Source: Chloroflexota bacterium (GTDB taxonomy: Bacteria > Chloroflexota > Dehalococcoidia > SZUA-161 > SpSt-899). Taken from it: a stretch of DNA of 49,588 bases. This document shows, piece by piece, positions 15,998 to 24,031 of the stretch. The DNA lies in assembly GCA_013203045.1 (NCBI GenBank), contig JABMQN010000043.1, forward strand, positions 1-49,588, read 5' to 3'. Within the stretch, counting starts at the first letter, position 1; every line of letters begins with the position of its first letter. A program made the translations under genes and the position numbers. The notes under the pieces were generated by a model, which worked only from the letters and a program-made list of their open reading frames with translations, ran no database searches and was not told where the DNA came from.

Positions 15998-16435
15998 ATG
16001 GAGTTTGACACAATACGTGATCGACACGAAATCATCGATTTGCTGAATCGTTATGCAACTGCGTGCGATACTCGCGATTGGGATTTGTTCAAAGAAATCT
16101 TCACCACCGATGTAGAGACGGATTATGGCGGGGATTACAAGTTCGTCAATCGCCAATCTATTGTAAACCTTATTCGGAGTATGCTCGGGGGATGCGGTCC
16201 GACTCAGCACCTGCTGGGCAACTTTCGAATAAACCTGGAGAAAGATAGAGCGAATAGTATCTGTTCGGTGAGAGCATTTCATGCCGGCACAGGTGATGCA
16301 GAAGGACAGACATTCGAGATGTGGGGTGAGTACCGAGATAAGCTCAGACGCACAAAAACAGGCTGGCGAATCGCTCACCGGGAACTTGCCGTTACCTGGA
16401 TTGAGGGATCTGCAGAGGTTCTTAAACCGGAGTAA
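15998..16435 (+). CDS. SnoaL-like (NTF2-fold) protein
   Basis: 145 residues with the hallmark start of SnoaL_4-type proteins: IRDRHEIIDLLNRYATACDTRDWDLFKEIFTTDVE, a cone-shaped alpha+beta NTF2 fold used by polyketide cyclases, ring-hydroxylating dioxygenase beta subunits and many small-molecule binding proteins. TQHLLGNFRI and the final strand GWRIAHRELAVTWIEG complete it. It begins 15 bases after the flavodoxin gene and is followed by a tiny gene within 8 bases, so it is probably in an operon. The substrate is unknown. Confidence 0.8.
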   Translation: MEFDTIRDRHEIIDLLNRYATACDTRDWDLFKEIFTTDVETDYGGDYKFVNRQSIVNLIRSMLGGCGPTQHLLGNFRINLEKDRANSICSVRAFHAGTGDAEGQTFEMWGEYRDKLRRTKTGWRIAHRELAVTWIEGSAEVLKPE

Positions 16436-16443
16436 CTTTTGTC

Positions 16444-16623
16444 ATGGATGATCGAGCACAGGGCTGGCAGCTTAGACGTCAGGATGACCATGGTAACCAG
16501 TACGCCGTGGACACTTTCGATTCAGAAGAAGAAGCCAGAAAGATGATGGGATATTATGAACGTAAAGGCCACAAACAGACGTACTGGGTGGAAATGTGCG
16601 GGGATACCGAAAGAACAGAATAG
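16444..16623 (+). CDS. Small conserved-looking protein of 59 residues
   Basis: An ATG frame of 59 codons, eight bases after the SnoaL-like gene. The product (MDDRAQGWQLRRQDDHGNQY, then FDSEEEARKMMGYYERKGHKQTYWVEM) has the look of a compact beta-alpha-beta mini-domain: a basic first strand, a helix of the EEARKMMxYYxxxGHK type and a last strand YWVEM. This pattern resembles SPOR-like or small RNA-binding-like folds, but I do not recognise the family. Amino-acid use is protein-like and there are no rare repeats. The operon position supports it being real. Confidence 0.6.
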   Translation: MDDRAQGWQLRRQDDHGNQYAVDTFDSEEEARKMMGYYERKGHKQTYWVEMCGDTERTE

Positions 16624-16708
16624 ATCGTCATAGTGACCAAAGTCACCCCATTTGGACGGATGGCGCGATAAACTGAAGTAAAACAAATTAAGGGGTGAGG
16701 GGTGTATC

Positions 16709-17470
16709 ATGTCTGGCAACGATCAGGCTCCGAGCAAAGAAGAGATTGAACAGAGGAAAAAGGAAATCAAAAACACTCTGTGTTGCCCACATTGCGGTGA
16801 AAAACTCAGCAAGTGGGCAGTGCCGCATACTTTGTTTACCACCTGGACCAATGACTTCATGTACGTATGCTTCAACGATGAATGCAATTATCTGCTGCGT
16901 GGTTTTGAAGCTGCAGCCAGGGTGGGCAACTCTGGTAGTTACAGGCTAATGTACGATCCGGAACTGGACTGTTGCCAGCCTGTTCCGGTGCTGAGCAAGC
17001 AAGCTCTTAGAGAGGGTATCGTTGATGAAGCGGATGAGGTTCAAAAAACGAAAGCTGAAGTTGACCGGGAATCTATTGTGGGAACTTGGAAGCTCGTGTC
17101 ATCAAAGATGATGGACACCGGAGGGCAGACGAGTTATCCATTGGGGCAAGAACCGCAGGGAATGCTGGTATATTTAGAGGACGGGCGTATGACGATTCAA
17201 AACATGCCTGCTGATGGGACCTCGTTCCAATCGACTGACGGGAATACTATCGCCCTTGAAACCTACGGGGCTTACAGCGGACGATATGAACTTGTAAGCG
17301 GGGATAAGATCATTCATCATATTGAAAACAGTATTCATCCTGATTGGAATAACTTGAAACAGGAACGTAGTATTGAGATTGAAAGTGACAGATTGACACT
17401 TGTCAGTCCGCTATTAGCAGAAGGGAACAAGCTGCACATGGCTCATATGACCTGGAAGAAATCAGGGTAG
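16709..17470 (+). CDS. Zinc-finger / lipocalin-like fusion protein
   Basis: 253 residues with two parts. Residues about 24-90 carry a zinc-finger-like module with CPHCGEKL (Cys26, Cys29) and CFNDEC (Cys54, Cys59), reminiscent of Ogr/Delta-type fingers. After a charged linker, residues about 121-253 form a lipocalin-like domain (Lipocalin_5 pattern): SIVGTWKLVSSKM, SYPLGQEPQGMLVYLEDGRMTIQ, YSGRYELVSGDKIIHHI and a final HMTWKK. The second domain is a paralogue of the free-standing protein at 17939-18373. The gene is preceded by AGGGGTG. The combination of a metal-binding module with a small-molecule barrel is unusual; its ligand is unknown. Confidence 0.72.
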   Translation: MSGNDQAPSKEEIEQRKKEIKNTLCCPHCGEKLSKWAVPHTLFTTWTNDFMYVCFNDECNYLLRGFEAAARVGNSGSYRLMYDPELDCCQPVPVLSKQALREGIVDEADEVQKTKAEVDRESIVGTWKLVSSKMMDTGGQTSYPLGQEPQGMLVYLEDGRMTIQNMPADGTSFQSTDGNTIALETYGAYSGRYELVSGDKIIHHIENSIHPDWNNLKQERSIEIESDRLTLVSPLLAEGNKLHMAHMTWKKSG

Positions 17471-17480
17471 AGAGGGAATC

Positions 17481-17897
17481 ATGGAAGCCACTGAAAGAAA
17501 GAATTTGCAGGTAGTACAGGAATTCATCAGCTTGATCGGGGTAGGCAAGCTACCGGCTGCGCTGGAGACACTGGATGAGAATGTATACTGGGAGTCCCCT
17601 GTAAGTGAAACACCACCACCGGAGCTTACCTGGGCCAAACCGCGTTATGGACATAAAGGTGTGATGGAATTCATCCAGGATATGTGGAGTGTAGTGCAAC
17701 CGTATGTGATGGATACTCACGCGTTGATTGCCCAGGGGGATCGGGTTATGGTTGAGGGCAAGAACCAGTGTGTGGTGCGAGCAACTGGCAAACGGTATGA
17801 TCACGATTGGGTAATGGTCTTCAGGGTGAAAGACGGGAAGATCGTGAGCCAAAAGCAATACTACGATAGTTCCGCTCTTCTGCACGCTTTTCATTAA
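17481..17897 (+). CDS. SnoaL-like (NTF2-fold) protein
   Basis: 138 residues. NLQVVQEFISLIGVGKLPAALETLDENVYWESP followed by GHKGVMEFIQDM, a central VMVEGKNQCVVRATGKRYDHDWVMVFRVKDGKI and YYDSSALLHAF gives a standard SnoaL-like domain, of the ketosteroid-isomerase-like subtype rather than the SnoaL_4 subtype of the gene at 15998. It begins 10 bases after the zinc-finger/lipocalin gene. The role is unknown; the alternating order of NTF2-fold and lipocalin-fold genes suggests a shared small-molecule pathway. Confidence 0.8.
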   Translation: MEATERKNLQVVQEFISLIGVGKLPAALETLDENVYWESPVSETPPPELTWAKPRYGHKGVMEFIQDMWSVVQPYVMDTHALIAQGDRVMVEGKNQCVVRATGKRYDHDWVMVFRVKDGKIVSQKQYYDSSALLHAFH

Positions 17898-17938
17898 TAG
17901 TATTTGCCATATGTAGTACAAAGCCGGGGCCATCTAAT

Positions 17939-18373
17939 ATGCAAGACTCGATTGTTGGCACGTGGAGAATCGTATCCACCGAAGTCCGAAGCGAGGATGG
18001 TCAGGTTACCTACCCCGATGGGCACAATCCTCAAGGTTACCTTATTTACAGTGATGATGGATATTTTTCTATTACTATCATGAGATCGGATCGTTCCCGA
18101 TATGCTTCAGACGATTTCCGTGGCGGAACGATGGAAGAAATGGCAAAGGCAGCGGAAACATACGTCGCTTACTGTGGCAGGTATTCTCTGGGCCAGGGTT
18201 CGATCACGCATCACATTGATGCCAGCCTTTTCCCCAATTGGGTCGGTACCGATCAACAGCGTTTTATTGAGTTTGATGGGGATAAGCTACTGCTGAGCAC
18301 ACCCCCTTTCCTAATTTACGATAAAGAACAACGGGCATATTTGATTTGGAAACGTGCGGACCCCTACACTTAG
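17939..18373 (+). CDS. Lipocalin-like domain protein
   Basis: 144 residues, a single lipocalin-like (Lipocalin_5-type) barrel: DSIVGTWRIVSTEV, VTYPDGHNPQGYLIYSDDGYFSI, TYVAYCGRYSLGQGSITHHIDASLFPNWVGTDQQRFIEF and a last strand YLIWKR. The spacing of motifs matches the C-terminal domain of the protein encoded at 16709-17470, so the two are paralogues. There is no signal peptide, so it should be cytoplasmic. The ligand is unknown. Confidence 0.8.
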   Translation: MQDSIVGTWRIVSTEVRSEDGQVTYPDGHNPQGYLIYSDDGYFSITIMRSDRSRYASDDFRGGTMEEMAKAAETYVAYCGRYSLGQGSITHHIDASLFPNWVGTDQQRFIEFDGDKLLLSTPPFLIYDKEQRAYLIWKRADPYT

Positions 18374-18416
18374 CCAAATGCTTTGTATTGATACATAAAA
18401 GTGCAGCGAGCTTAGA

Positions 18417-19007
18417 ATGTTATTAGGCACCTTTGGTGAATCACTTGCGACTGCTGGGAGCAGCTTTGGTTTGATTACCTTGGCTGAAATCGGAGATAAG
18501 AGTCAGCTTGTCTGCATGACCATGGCGGCTCGCCATCGGGCGTTGCCGGTACTCCTTGGCGCAATCGTTGCATTCTCTCTACTTAACCTTTTGGCCGTTC
18601 TATTTGGAGCTGTTGCATCAAACTGGTTGCCTGATACTGCGGTTTACGTGATAGTAGCAGTTTTGTTTACCATTTTTGGCATTCATTCCTGGCGAATCAA
18701 ACCAGATAGTAACACGGACAATATCGCAGAAAAAAGTGCTCGCAGCGTATGGATAGCAGCCTTTCTTTTGGTCTTTGTATCTGAATTTGGGGATAAGACC
18801 CAGATAGCCGTAGCGGGAATGAGTAGCGCCGCACAACCGATACCGGTTTGGATTGGTGCAACTCTGGCGCTAGCCGTTACATCTACTTTAGGAGTTCTTG
18901 CTGGAAGGACTCTGCTGCAACGAATATCGATTACGATACTGCATCGGATTTCTGCTATAGTTTTCTTAGGGCTAGCTGTATATGCGATAACACGGATTTT
19001 TAATTGA
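18417..19007 (+). CDS. TMEM165/GDT1 (UPF0016) family cation transporter
   Basis: 196 residues with six hydrophobic segments arranged as two halves, each carrying the family signature: LAEIGDKSQL near residue 25 and VSEFGDKTQI near residue 123. The acidic E-x-G-D-[KR]-[TS] motifs bind the transported divalent cation. Characterised members exchange Ca2+ or Mn2+ for protons. It is encoded 43 bases after the lipocalin-like gene and ahead of ruvCAB, which has its own promoter. Its role is probably Mn2+/Ca2+ homeostasis at the cytoplasmic membrane. Confidence 0.88.
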   Translation: MLLGTFGESLATAGSSFGLITLAEIGDKSQLVCMTMAARHRALPVLLGAIVAFSLLNLLAVLFGAVASNWLPDTAVYVIVAVLFTIFGIHSWRIKPDSNTDNIAEKSARSVWIAAFLLVFVSEFGDKTQIAVAGMSSAAQPIPVWIGATLALAVTSTLGVLAGRTLLQRISITILHRISAIVFLGLAVYAITRIFN

Positions 19008-19086
19008 CCTTAGATATTTACAAGTTGGCAGAAAGCCCTCAGTTGGCGAGTCTTTGGTAGCGAAGAGACCCCAATAATCGATTGGA

Positions 19087-19098
19087 AAGTGTTATAAT
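19087..19098 (+). promoter_or_regulatory. Extended -10 promoter of ruvCAB
   Basis: TGTTATAAT ends at 19098: a perfect TATAAT hexamer (19093-19098) preceded by the TGn extension, 16 bases before the ruvC start. No convincing -35 is visible, as is common for extended -10 promoters. The very short leader leaves little room for a ribosome-binding site, so the transcript may be almost leaderless. Confidence 0.5.
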
Positions 19099-19113
19099 CG
19101 TGCAGTTTTAGAA

Positions 19114-19653
19114 ATGAAGATTCTCGGCATTGATCCCGGACTTAACACCACCGGATACGGCGTGATCCAAGTATCGAATCGTGACGTCTCACTTTGCGAG
19201 GGTGGTGTGGTTCGTACTGGTTCAACAAGCGATCCGCTTGAGACGAGACTTTCCCGTCTTTATGATGGTATTATGGATATATTAGAGGAGTTCAATCCAG
19301 AGGCTCTGGCGCTGGAAGAACTTTATTCCCATTATCAACATCCCTCAACAGCGATCCTGATGGGACATGCCAGAGGTGTGATTTGCCTGGCTGCATCGAA
19401 GAATGAAACCCCGGTATGCAGCTATGCAGCTACTAAAGTCAAATCATGCCTCACTGGCAACGGAAGGGCCTCCAAAGAACAAATGCAGCGGGCCATGCAG
19501 GCCAGACTTAAACTGAAAGAAATCCCAACTCCTCATGACGTGGCCGATGCGTTGGCGGTGGCGATTTGCCATTACTGGACCGTAACAAGCCCGGTGATGG
19601 TAGCCGTGGGGGAACCGCCGACGCAGCGGTCTCCAAAAGGTGTCTCAGGGTGA
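19114..19653 (+). CDS. ruvC: Holliday junction resolvase RuvC
   Basis: 179 residues. RuvC cuts Holliday junctions as a dimer within the RuvABC complex. The RNase-H-like fold and acidic tetrad are visible: Asp7 in ILGIDPGLNTTGYG, Glu68/69 in ALEELY, and Asp142 and Asp145 in HDVADALAVAICH. HPSTAILMGHARGVICLA and the KSCLTGNGRASKEQM loop are typical. Its stop overlaps the GTG start of ruvA. The first gene of ruvC-ruvA-ruvB. Confidence 0.95.
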   Translation: MKILGIDPGLNTTGYGVIQVSNRDVSLCEGGVVRTGSTSDPLETRLSRLYDGIMDILEEFNPEALALEELYSHYQHPSTAILMGHARGVICLAASKNETPVCSYAATKVKSCLTGNGRASKEQMQRAMQARLKLKEIPTPHDVADALAVAICHYWTVTSPVMVAVGEPPTQRSPKGVSG

Positions 19654-20279
19654 TATCACATCTTTCCGGAATTATCAATAGTATAAACAGCGACGCCTCA
19701 AAAGTGGTTGTAGATGTGAACGGTGTTGGTTACGAAGTGCTGCTACCCATGTTTGTAATGCGAGCATTGGAAGATCATGGGAAGCAGTCAGGTGATGAGA
19801 TCAGTTTGCATACCTACTATCATGTTACGGATAGGCAGCCGCGACCGGTGCTGGTGGGGTTCAATAATGAATCTGAGAAGCGATTCTTCGAGAAACTGAT
19901 CGGTGTTGAAGATCTGGGGCCGGCGAAAGCTGCCAAGGCGTTCGTTTTTTCCGTATCCACAGTAGCCAATGCAATCGAAGACGGGGATGCCAGACTTCTG
20001 CAGAGTATGCCCGGAATCGGGGGGCGAACCGCCCAGAAAATTATTGCGACCCTCCAGGAAAAAGTAGCAGAGTTTGCCCTTCTGAAAGATGAAGGATATG
20101 ACAGTGTGCCGAAAGTGGTAAGAAAAGATTTCCAGGATGAGGCTGTGGAGGTTCTGTCAGAATTGGGTTACAAACGGGCTGATGCTAAAGCCAAGGTTGA
20201 TGAAGCGTTAGGTATCAGCCCTACCATTAAAGACGTTGAAGAACTCATTCGCGAAGTATTCCGATTGGAGAGGAAGTGA
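19650..20279 (+). CDS. ruvA: Holliday junction branch migration protein RuvA
   Basis: 209 residues from GTG at 19650. I chose it because RuvA proteins begin MISxLxGxI and because it makes a GTGA overlap with the ruvC stop; the open frame upstream lies inside ruvC. Domain I (about 1-65) is an OB fold (VVVDVNGVGYEVLLP), domain II has the helix-hairpin-helix motifs LIGVEDLGPAKAAKA and SMPGIGGRTAQKII, and domain III (about 155-205, EAVEVLSELGYKRADAKAKV) binds RuvB. It recognises four-way junctions and loads RuvB. Confidence 0.94.
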   Translation: MISHLSGIINSINSDASKVVVDVNGVGYEVLLPMFVMRALEDHGKQSGDEISLHTYYHVTDRQPRPVLVGFNNESEKRFFEKLIGVEDLGPAKAAKAFVFSVSTVANAIEDGDARLLQSMPGIGGRTAQKIIATLQEKVAEFALLKDEGYDSVPKVVRKDFQDEAVEVLSELGYKRADAKAKVDEALGISPTIKDVEELIREVFRLERK

Positions 20280-20280
20280 T

Positions 20281-21327
20281 ATGAGTCGGGAACCGTCGAT
20301 TAAAGGGGAAGACCAGGTAGAAGAGCCGATCGAAGAACGCAAGGAAGATGAGCGGTTTGCTTGGAACCTACGGCCTCTTACCCTCTCAGAATATATCGGG
20401 CAAAAAGACGTAGTCGAGAGCCTGCAAATCGCGTTGACCGCTGCGTTGAAAAGAAACGAGCCGGTGGAACATATTTTGTTACACGGGCCACCCGGGCTGG
20501 GTAAAACAACGCTGGCTCATATCATAGCCAATGAAATGCAGTCCAAGATCACCCATACTGCCGGTCCGGCACTGGAAAAACCGATAGATATTGTAGGAAT
20601 ACTATCCAACCTTGATAGCGGAGAAGTCCTCTTTATTGATGAGATTCATCGGCTTTCGCGCACGGTTGAAGAGTACCTTTACTCAGCGATGGAGGACTTC
20701 GAAGTGAACTTCATCTACGGAAAAGGCGCCTTCGCTAAAACGCTACCTTATCAACTGAAGCATTTCACAATGGTGGGTGCCACTACGAGGGCCGGTATGC
20801 TGACACCGCCTCTGCGCGATCGTTTCGGGATGATCTACCATCTCGACTATTACTCTCCCGATGAACTGGCGAAAGTGGTTAAGCGTTCGGCCGGAATTTT
20901 GGGTGTTAGTATCGATGAAGACGGATCGATGGAAATTGCCAAACGATCTCGAGGGACGCCACGAATTGCCAATCGATTGCTTCGTCGCGTCAGAGACTAC
21001 GCGGAAGTGAATGCGGACGGAAAGATCACCCGGAAGCTCGCCGATGAGGCGCTTTCCAAAGAGGGTGTCGACCATGCTGGTTTGGACCGGCTTGACCGAA
21101 TGTATTTGAAGACTATTATGGAAAACTACAATGGTGGTCCAGTTGGAGTTGAAGCATTGGCGGCAACCATCAATGAAGAATCAAATACTCTTGTGGATGT
21201 GGTGGAGCCGTTCCTCCTCAAGACGGGATTTGTGATCCGCACGCCGGCAGGCAGGCGGATAGGCGATACGGGGCGAAACCATCTTGGATACCCTTCCGAA
21301 AGTGGACCGCAACAGCGGTTGCTGTAG
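20281..21327 (+). CDS. ruvB: Holliday junction branch migration helicase RuvB
   Basis: 348 residues from the ATG at 20281 (GAGAGGAAG upstream, one base after the ruvA stop); the frame opens earlier inside ruvA. AAA+ motor of the RuvAB complex. Walker A is GPPGLGKT (about 69-76), Walker B LFIDEIHRL (about 118-126), sensor 1 MVGATTRAG, and the arginine finger region PLRDRFG. The C-terminal winged helix ends TPAGRRIGDTGRNHLG. Together with ruvC and ruvA it forms a complete resolvasome operon. Confidence 0.96.
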   Translation: MSREPSIKGEDQVEEPIEERKEDERFAWNLRPLTLSEYIGQKDVVESLQIALTAALKRNEPVEHILLHGPPGLGKTTLAHIIANEMQSKITHTAGPALEKPIDIVGILSNLDSGEVLFIDEIHRLSRTVEEYLYSAMEDFEVNFIYGKGAFAKTLPYQLKHFTMVGATTRAGMLTPPLRDRFGMIYHLDYYSPDELAKVVKRSAGILGVSIDEDGSMEIAKRSRGTPRIANRLLRRVRDYAEVNADGKITRKLADEALSKEGVDHAGLDRLDRMYLKTIMENYNGGPVGVEALAATINEESNTLVDVVEPFLLKTGFVIRTPAGRRIGDTGRNHLGYPSESGPQQRLL

Positions 21328-21396
21328 ACGCGAATGCAATTTTCGTGTTGAGTCACCCTCACCTAACCTCTTCCATCCAAATACAGGAACGTTTGA

Positions 21397-21435
21397 TATA
21401 ATTTATGTAGGGGCGAGTCGCCGACTCGCCCCTAC
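21397..21435 (+). repeat. 29-bp near-perfect palindrome directly behind an extended -10
   Basis: Positions 21407-21435 form a perfect inverted repeat of 14-base arms (starting GTAGGGGCGAG) around a single C. It belongs to a type of GTAGGGGCGA...TCGCCCCTAC palindrome scattered through many bacterial genomes. Just upstream, TGATATAAT (-10 at 21397-21402) is an extended -10, so the palindrome would be at the 5' end of the message for the deaminase-like gene. A partial copy of the CCCTCACC-type repeat seen at 23296-23429 lies at about 21352-21373. Confidence 0.6.
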
Positions 21436-21466
21436 CCCATTTGGAACATACAAAATAGGAAATGGA

Positions 21467-23245
21467 ATGAAAAAGAAGACGACTTTTAACGCAGTGCAAA
21501 TCCGAAGCCTTATAAACGTAGCATTGGGCAAAGAGAAGGCGGATTTAGCCATTGTGGGCGGCGATTTGATAAACGTCTACACTGGCGAAATTCTCAAAGG
21601 CTGGTCTGTGGCGGTCAAAGGTGAGCGGATAGCCTACGTTGGTGAGGATGCTTCTCATACAATCGGTCCAAATACCGAAGTGCTGGATGCTTCCGGTAAG
21701 GTGCTTGTTCCCGGGTTTATAGATGGGCATGCCCATGTGATACATACTCACGGCACCATCGAAGAGTTCCTGAAATATGTTACCAAAAGCGGTACGACGA
21801 CAATCATCAGTGAAACGTTGGATTTTGCCTTTGCCCTCGGCTATGAGGGTGTTATGGATTTTTTGGAATCGGTCAGAGACCAGCCGATAAAGATATTTGC
21901 TACAGCCCCCTCCACATTGGCCAATGGTCAGATAGATTACAAAGATGTTATTACCCCGGATGAGTTCCGTAAGCTACTCGAACTCGAGGGAATCATGGGG
22001 GTAGGGGAAAGCAACTGGGTCCCGGTGATTAGAGGGAATGAGCAAGTTTTAAATCTCTTTGCTGAAACACTCAGTCATGGGAAAACGCTGGAAGGCCACT
22101 CTGCAGGTGCAAGGAACAACAAACTGGTTGCCTTTGTGGCGTCGGGGAATTCATCAGATCATGAATCGATAACGGCTCCGGAAGTTATGGAGCGATTGCG
22201 ACTTGGCATGTGCGTAATGATACGGGAAGGGGATGTGAGGAACGACCTGGAGGCCATCGCCGCGATCAAAGATGAGAATATCGATTTTCGACGACTTTCC
22301 GTAACCACAGATGGGATGGGAGCGAGACATCTCATCGAACACGGATACGTAGACTCGATCGTCCAAAAAGCGATAAACCTTGGATTCAATCCGATCACAG
22401 CCATCCAGATGGCTACGCTCAATGTAGCGGAGCACTTCCATATCGATAACATCGTTGGTGGAATTGCTCCGGGGAAGTGTGCGGATATTGTTGTGTTGCC
22501 AAATGCGACTATCATCAAACCGGAAGTCGTAATCAGCAATGGGAAGATTGTGTTCAGAGAAGGAAAGCTATTGGTCGGACCCCGAAAGCATTCTTATCCA
22601 GATCTCGCTCGAAATACGGTTCGTATCCCCCGGGGATTGAACGCAGATGATTTCACCATTCGAGTAAACGGTCCGATTGATGCAGTCACGGCGAGAGTGA
22701 TTGATATGGGGCAGGATATCGCCAACAAAGTTGCTGAAATGAGATTACCAGTCATCGATGGCGAAATTAAAGTGGATGCTCAAAATGATATTTTGAAAGT
22801 TGCTGTTATTGACAGAATTCACAATTCAGGGAAGATGTTCGTAGGTTTGATCCGCGGATTTGGTCTCAAGAAAGGGGCGTTCGCTGCCACCGCGGCCTGG
22901 GATGTCTGTAATGTAATTGTCATTGGGGTTTCAGAGGAAGACATGGCAGGAGCGGTAAACAGAATTCGAGAACTTCGGGGTGGACCGGTGGTTTTTGCAG
23001 ATGGCGAAATAAAGGCAGAACTACCAATGCCTATTGCCGGGCAGACTTCCGAATTGCCAATGGAAGAGATCGCAAGACGTTTGGAAGAAATACAGGATCA
23101 GGTTACTAATTTGGGATCACACGTCACGTATGCTCATCTAATGCTCAACACCCTTACTACCACCATCGTGCCTGCTGTGCGAATCTCCACCGGAGGGTTG
23201 ATCGATGTAAAGACCGGTAAGATTCTGGATTTGATTGTTGGTTAG
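21467..23245 (+). CDS. Adenine deaminase-like amidohydrolase
   Basis: 592 residues from the ATG at 21467; upstream codons read through the repeat region and are not protein-like. The protein follows the COG1001 adenine deaminase layout: GGDLINVYTGEI, PGFIDGHAHVIHTH metal site, EGHSAGARNNKLVAFVASGNSSDHE, LRLGMCVMIREGDVRNDLEA, IAPGKCADIVVL, and the C-terminal domain with GLIRGFGLKKGAFA. Adenine deaminase converts adenine to hypoxanthine. Two sites differ from what I recall of the family: GHxHIESS is replaced by GHAHVIHTH and the CTDDR motif by VTTDGMGARH, so the substrate could be another purine or a cyclic amide. Confidence is high for family, moderate for activity. Confidence 0.75.
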   Translation: MKKKTTFNAVQIRSLINVALGKEKADLAIVGGDLINVYTGEILKGWSVAVKGERIAYVGEDASHTIGPNTEVLDASGKVLVPGFIDGHAHVIHTHGTIEEFLKYVTKSGTTTIISETLDFAFALGYEGVMDFLESVRDQPIKIFATAPSTLANGQIDYKDVITPDEFRKLLELEGIMGVGESNWVPVIRGNEQVLNLFAETLSHGKTLEGHSAGARNNKLVAFVASGNSSDHESITAPEVMERLRLGMCVMIREGDVRNDLEAIAAIKDENIDFRRLSVTTDGMGARHLIEHGYVDSIVQKAINLGFNPITAIQMATLNVAEHFHIDNIVGGIAPGKCADIVVLPNATIIKPEVVISNGKIVFREGKLLVGPRKHSYPDLARNTVRIPRGLNADDFTIRVNGPIDAVTARVIDMGQDIANKVAEMRLPVIDGEIKVDAQNDILKVAVIDRIHNSGKMFVGLIRGFGLKKGAFAATAAWDVCNVIVIGVSEEDMAGAVNRIRELRGGPVVFADGEIKAELPMPIAGQTSELPMEEIARRLEEIQDQVTNLGSHVTYAHLMLNTLTTTIVPAVRISTGGLIDVKTGKILDLIVG

Positions 23246-23295
23246 GCATTGAAATCCCAAATCCTGTGTGAAATGATGAAAAGCCACCGATGAGA

Positions 23296-23429
23296 TATTA
23301 TCCTCCCTCCCTTGATGGGAGGGACAAGAGGGAGGGTGAAATACAGAGTCAGTAGCTTGCCTTGATAGTTTGGATTCTGACCAAAGCCTCTCACCCTCAC
23401 CCAACCTCTCCCGTCAAGGGAGAGGGACA
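23296..23429. repeat. Pair of inverted copies of a CCCTC-rich repeat
   Basis: Two segments (about 23296-23340 and 23388-23429) are inverted copies of one sequence: each contains a small hairpin of the CCCTCCC-TTGAT-GGGAGGG or CCTCTCCC-GTCAA-GGGAGAGG kind next to a CACCCTCACCCAACC tract. They lie between the convergent deaminase-like gene and hpf and may act as a bidirectional terminator or be a miniature mobile repeat. No T-run is present. Confidence 0.5.
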
Positions 23430-23456
23430 TTTGATACCGGCTTGTCCGGGTTTGAT

Positions 23457-24014
23457 TTATCCGAGTTCAGGCTCGATTAAACCGTAATGCCCGTCTTTCC
23501 GGCGATAAACCACATTGAATTGCTCACTGGCATCATTATAAAAAACAAAGAAATCGTGTCCCAACCATATCATTTGATCTACTGCTTCATCTGGTGACAT
23601 GGGGCTCACCGGAAAGCTCTTTACCTTAATCAGTTTCTCATCTTCTTCAACATCAAGATTCTCACCGCTAAGGACTTTGGATTTGCTTTTTGATACTGCT
23701 GTGCGCCGCTGCTGTTTACCTTTGACCCTATCTTTATATCGCCTGATTTGACGGTCCATTACGTCGGCCACAGCGTCAATCGCAGAGAATATGTCTCCAG
23801 AGCGCTCTTCAGCACGTAAGAAGGTTCCCTGAGAATCGACAGTCACTTCCACAATGTAACGGCTCTCCTTCGACTTTGTCTTCTCTTCAGAAAGCTCAAC
23901 TTTGGCCGTGGAGATATTTCTTAGAAGACGATCGAATTTTTCCGCTTTTTTTTCAATATAGTCTTTTGCTTTTTTAGGAACATCCATGTTCTTACCTTTG
24001 ATCAATATTTCCAT
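23457..24014 (-). CDS. hpf: Ribosome hibernation promoting factor, long form
   Basis: 185 residues, the length of long HPF. N-terminal S30AE domain (about 1-100): MEILIKGKNMDVPKKAKDYIEKK, KVELSEEKTKSKESRYIVEVTV, and RAEERSGDIFSAIDAVADVMDRQIRRYK. After a linker, the C-terminal dimerisation domain (about 128-185) reads LIKVKSFPVSPMSPDEAVDQMIWLGHDFFVFYNDASEQFNVVYRRKDGHYGLIEP. The long form joins two 70S ribosomes into inactive 100S dimers in starvation. It is the last gene of the seven-gene operon, 17 bases after comF. Confidence 0.94.
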   Translation of the reverse strand: MEILIKGKNMDVPKKAKDYIEKKAEKFDRLLRNISTAKVELSEEKTKSKESRYIVEVTVDSQGTFLRAEERSGDIFSAIDAVADVMDRQIRRYKDRVKGKQQRRTAVSKSKSKVLSGENLDVEEDEKLIKVKSFPVSPMSPDEAVDQMIWLGHDFFVFYNDASEQFNVVYRRKDGHYGLIEPELG

Positions 24015-24031
24015 TTCATCCTCCCATTAAT

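Noticed and set aside
19566-19649. Upstream extension of ruvA
   Set aside because: It lies in the ruvC coding region; RuvA proteins start at MISxLxG, which corresponds to the GTG at 19650.
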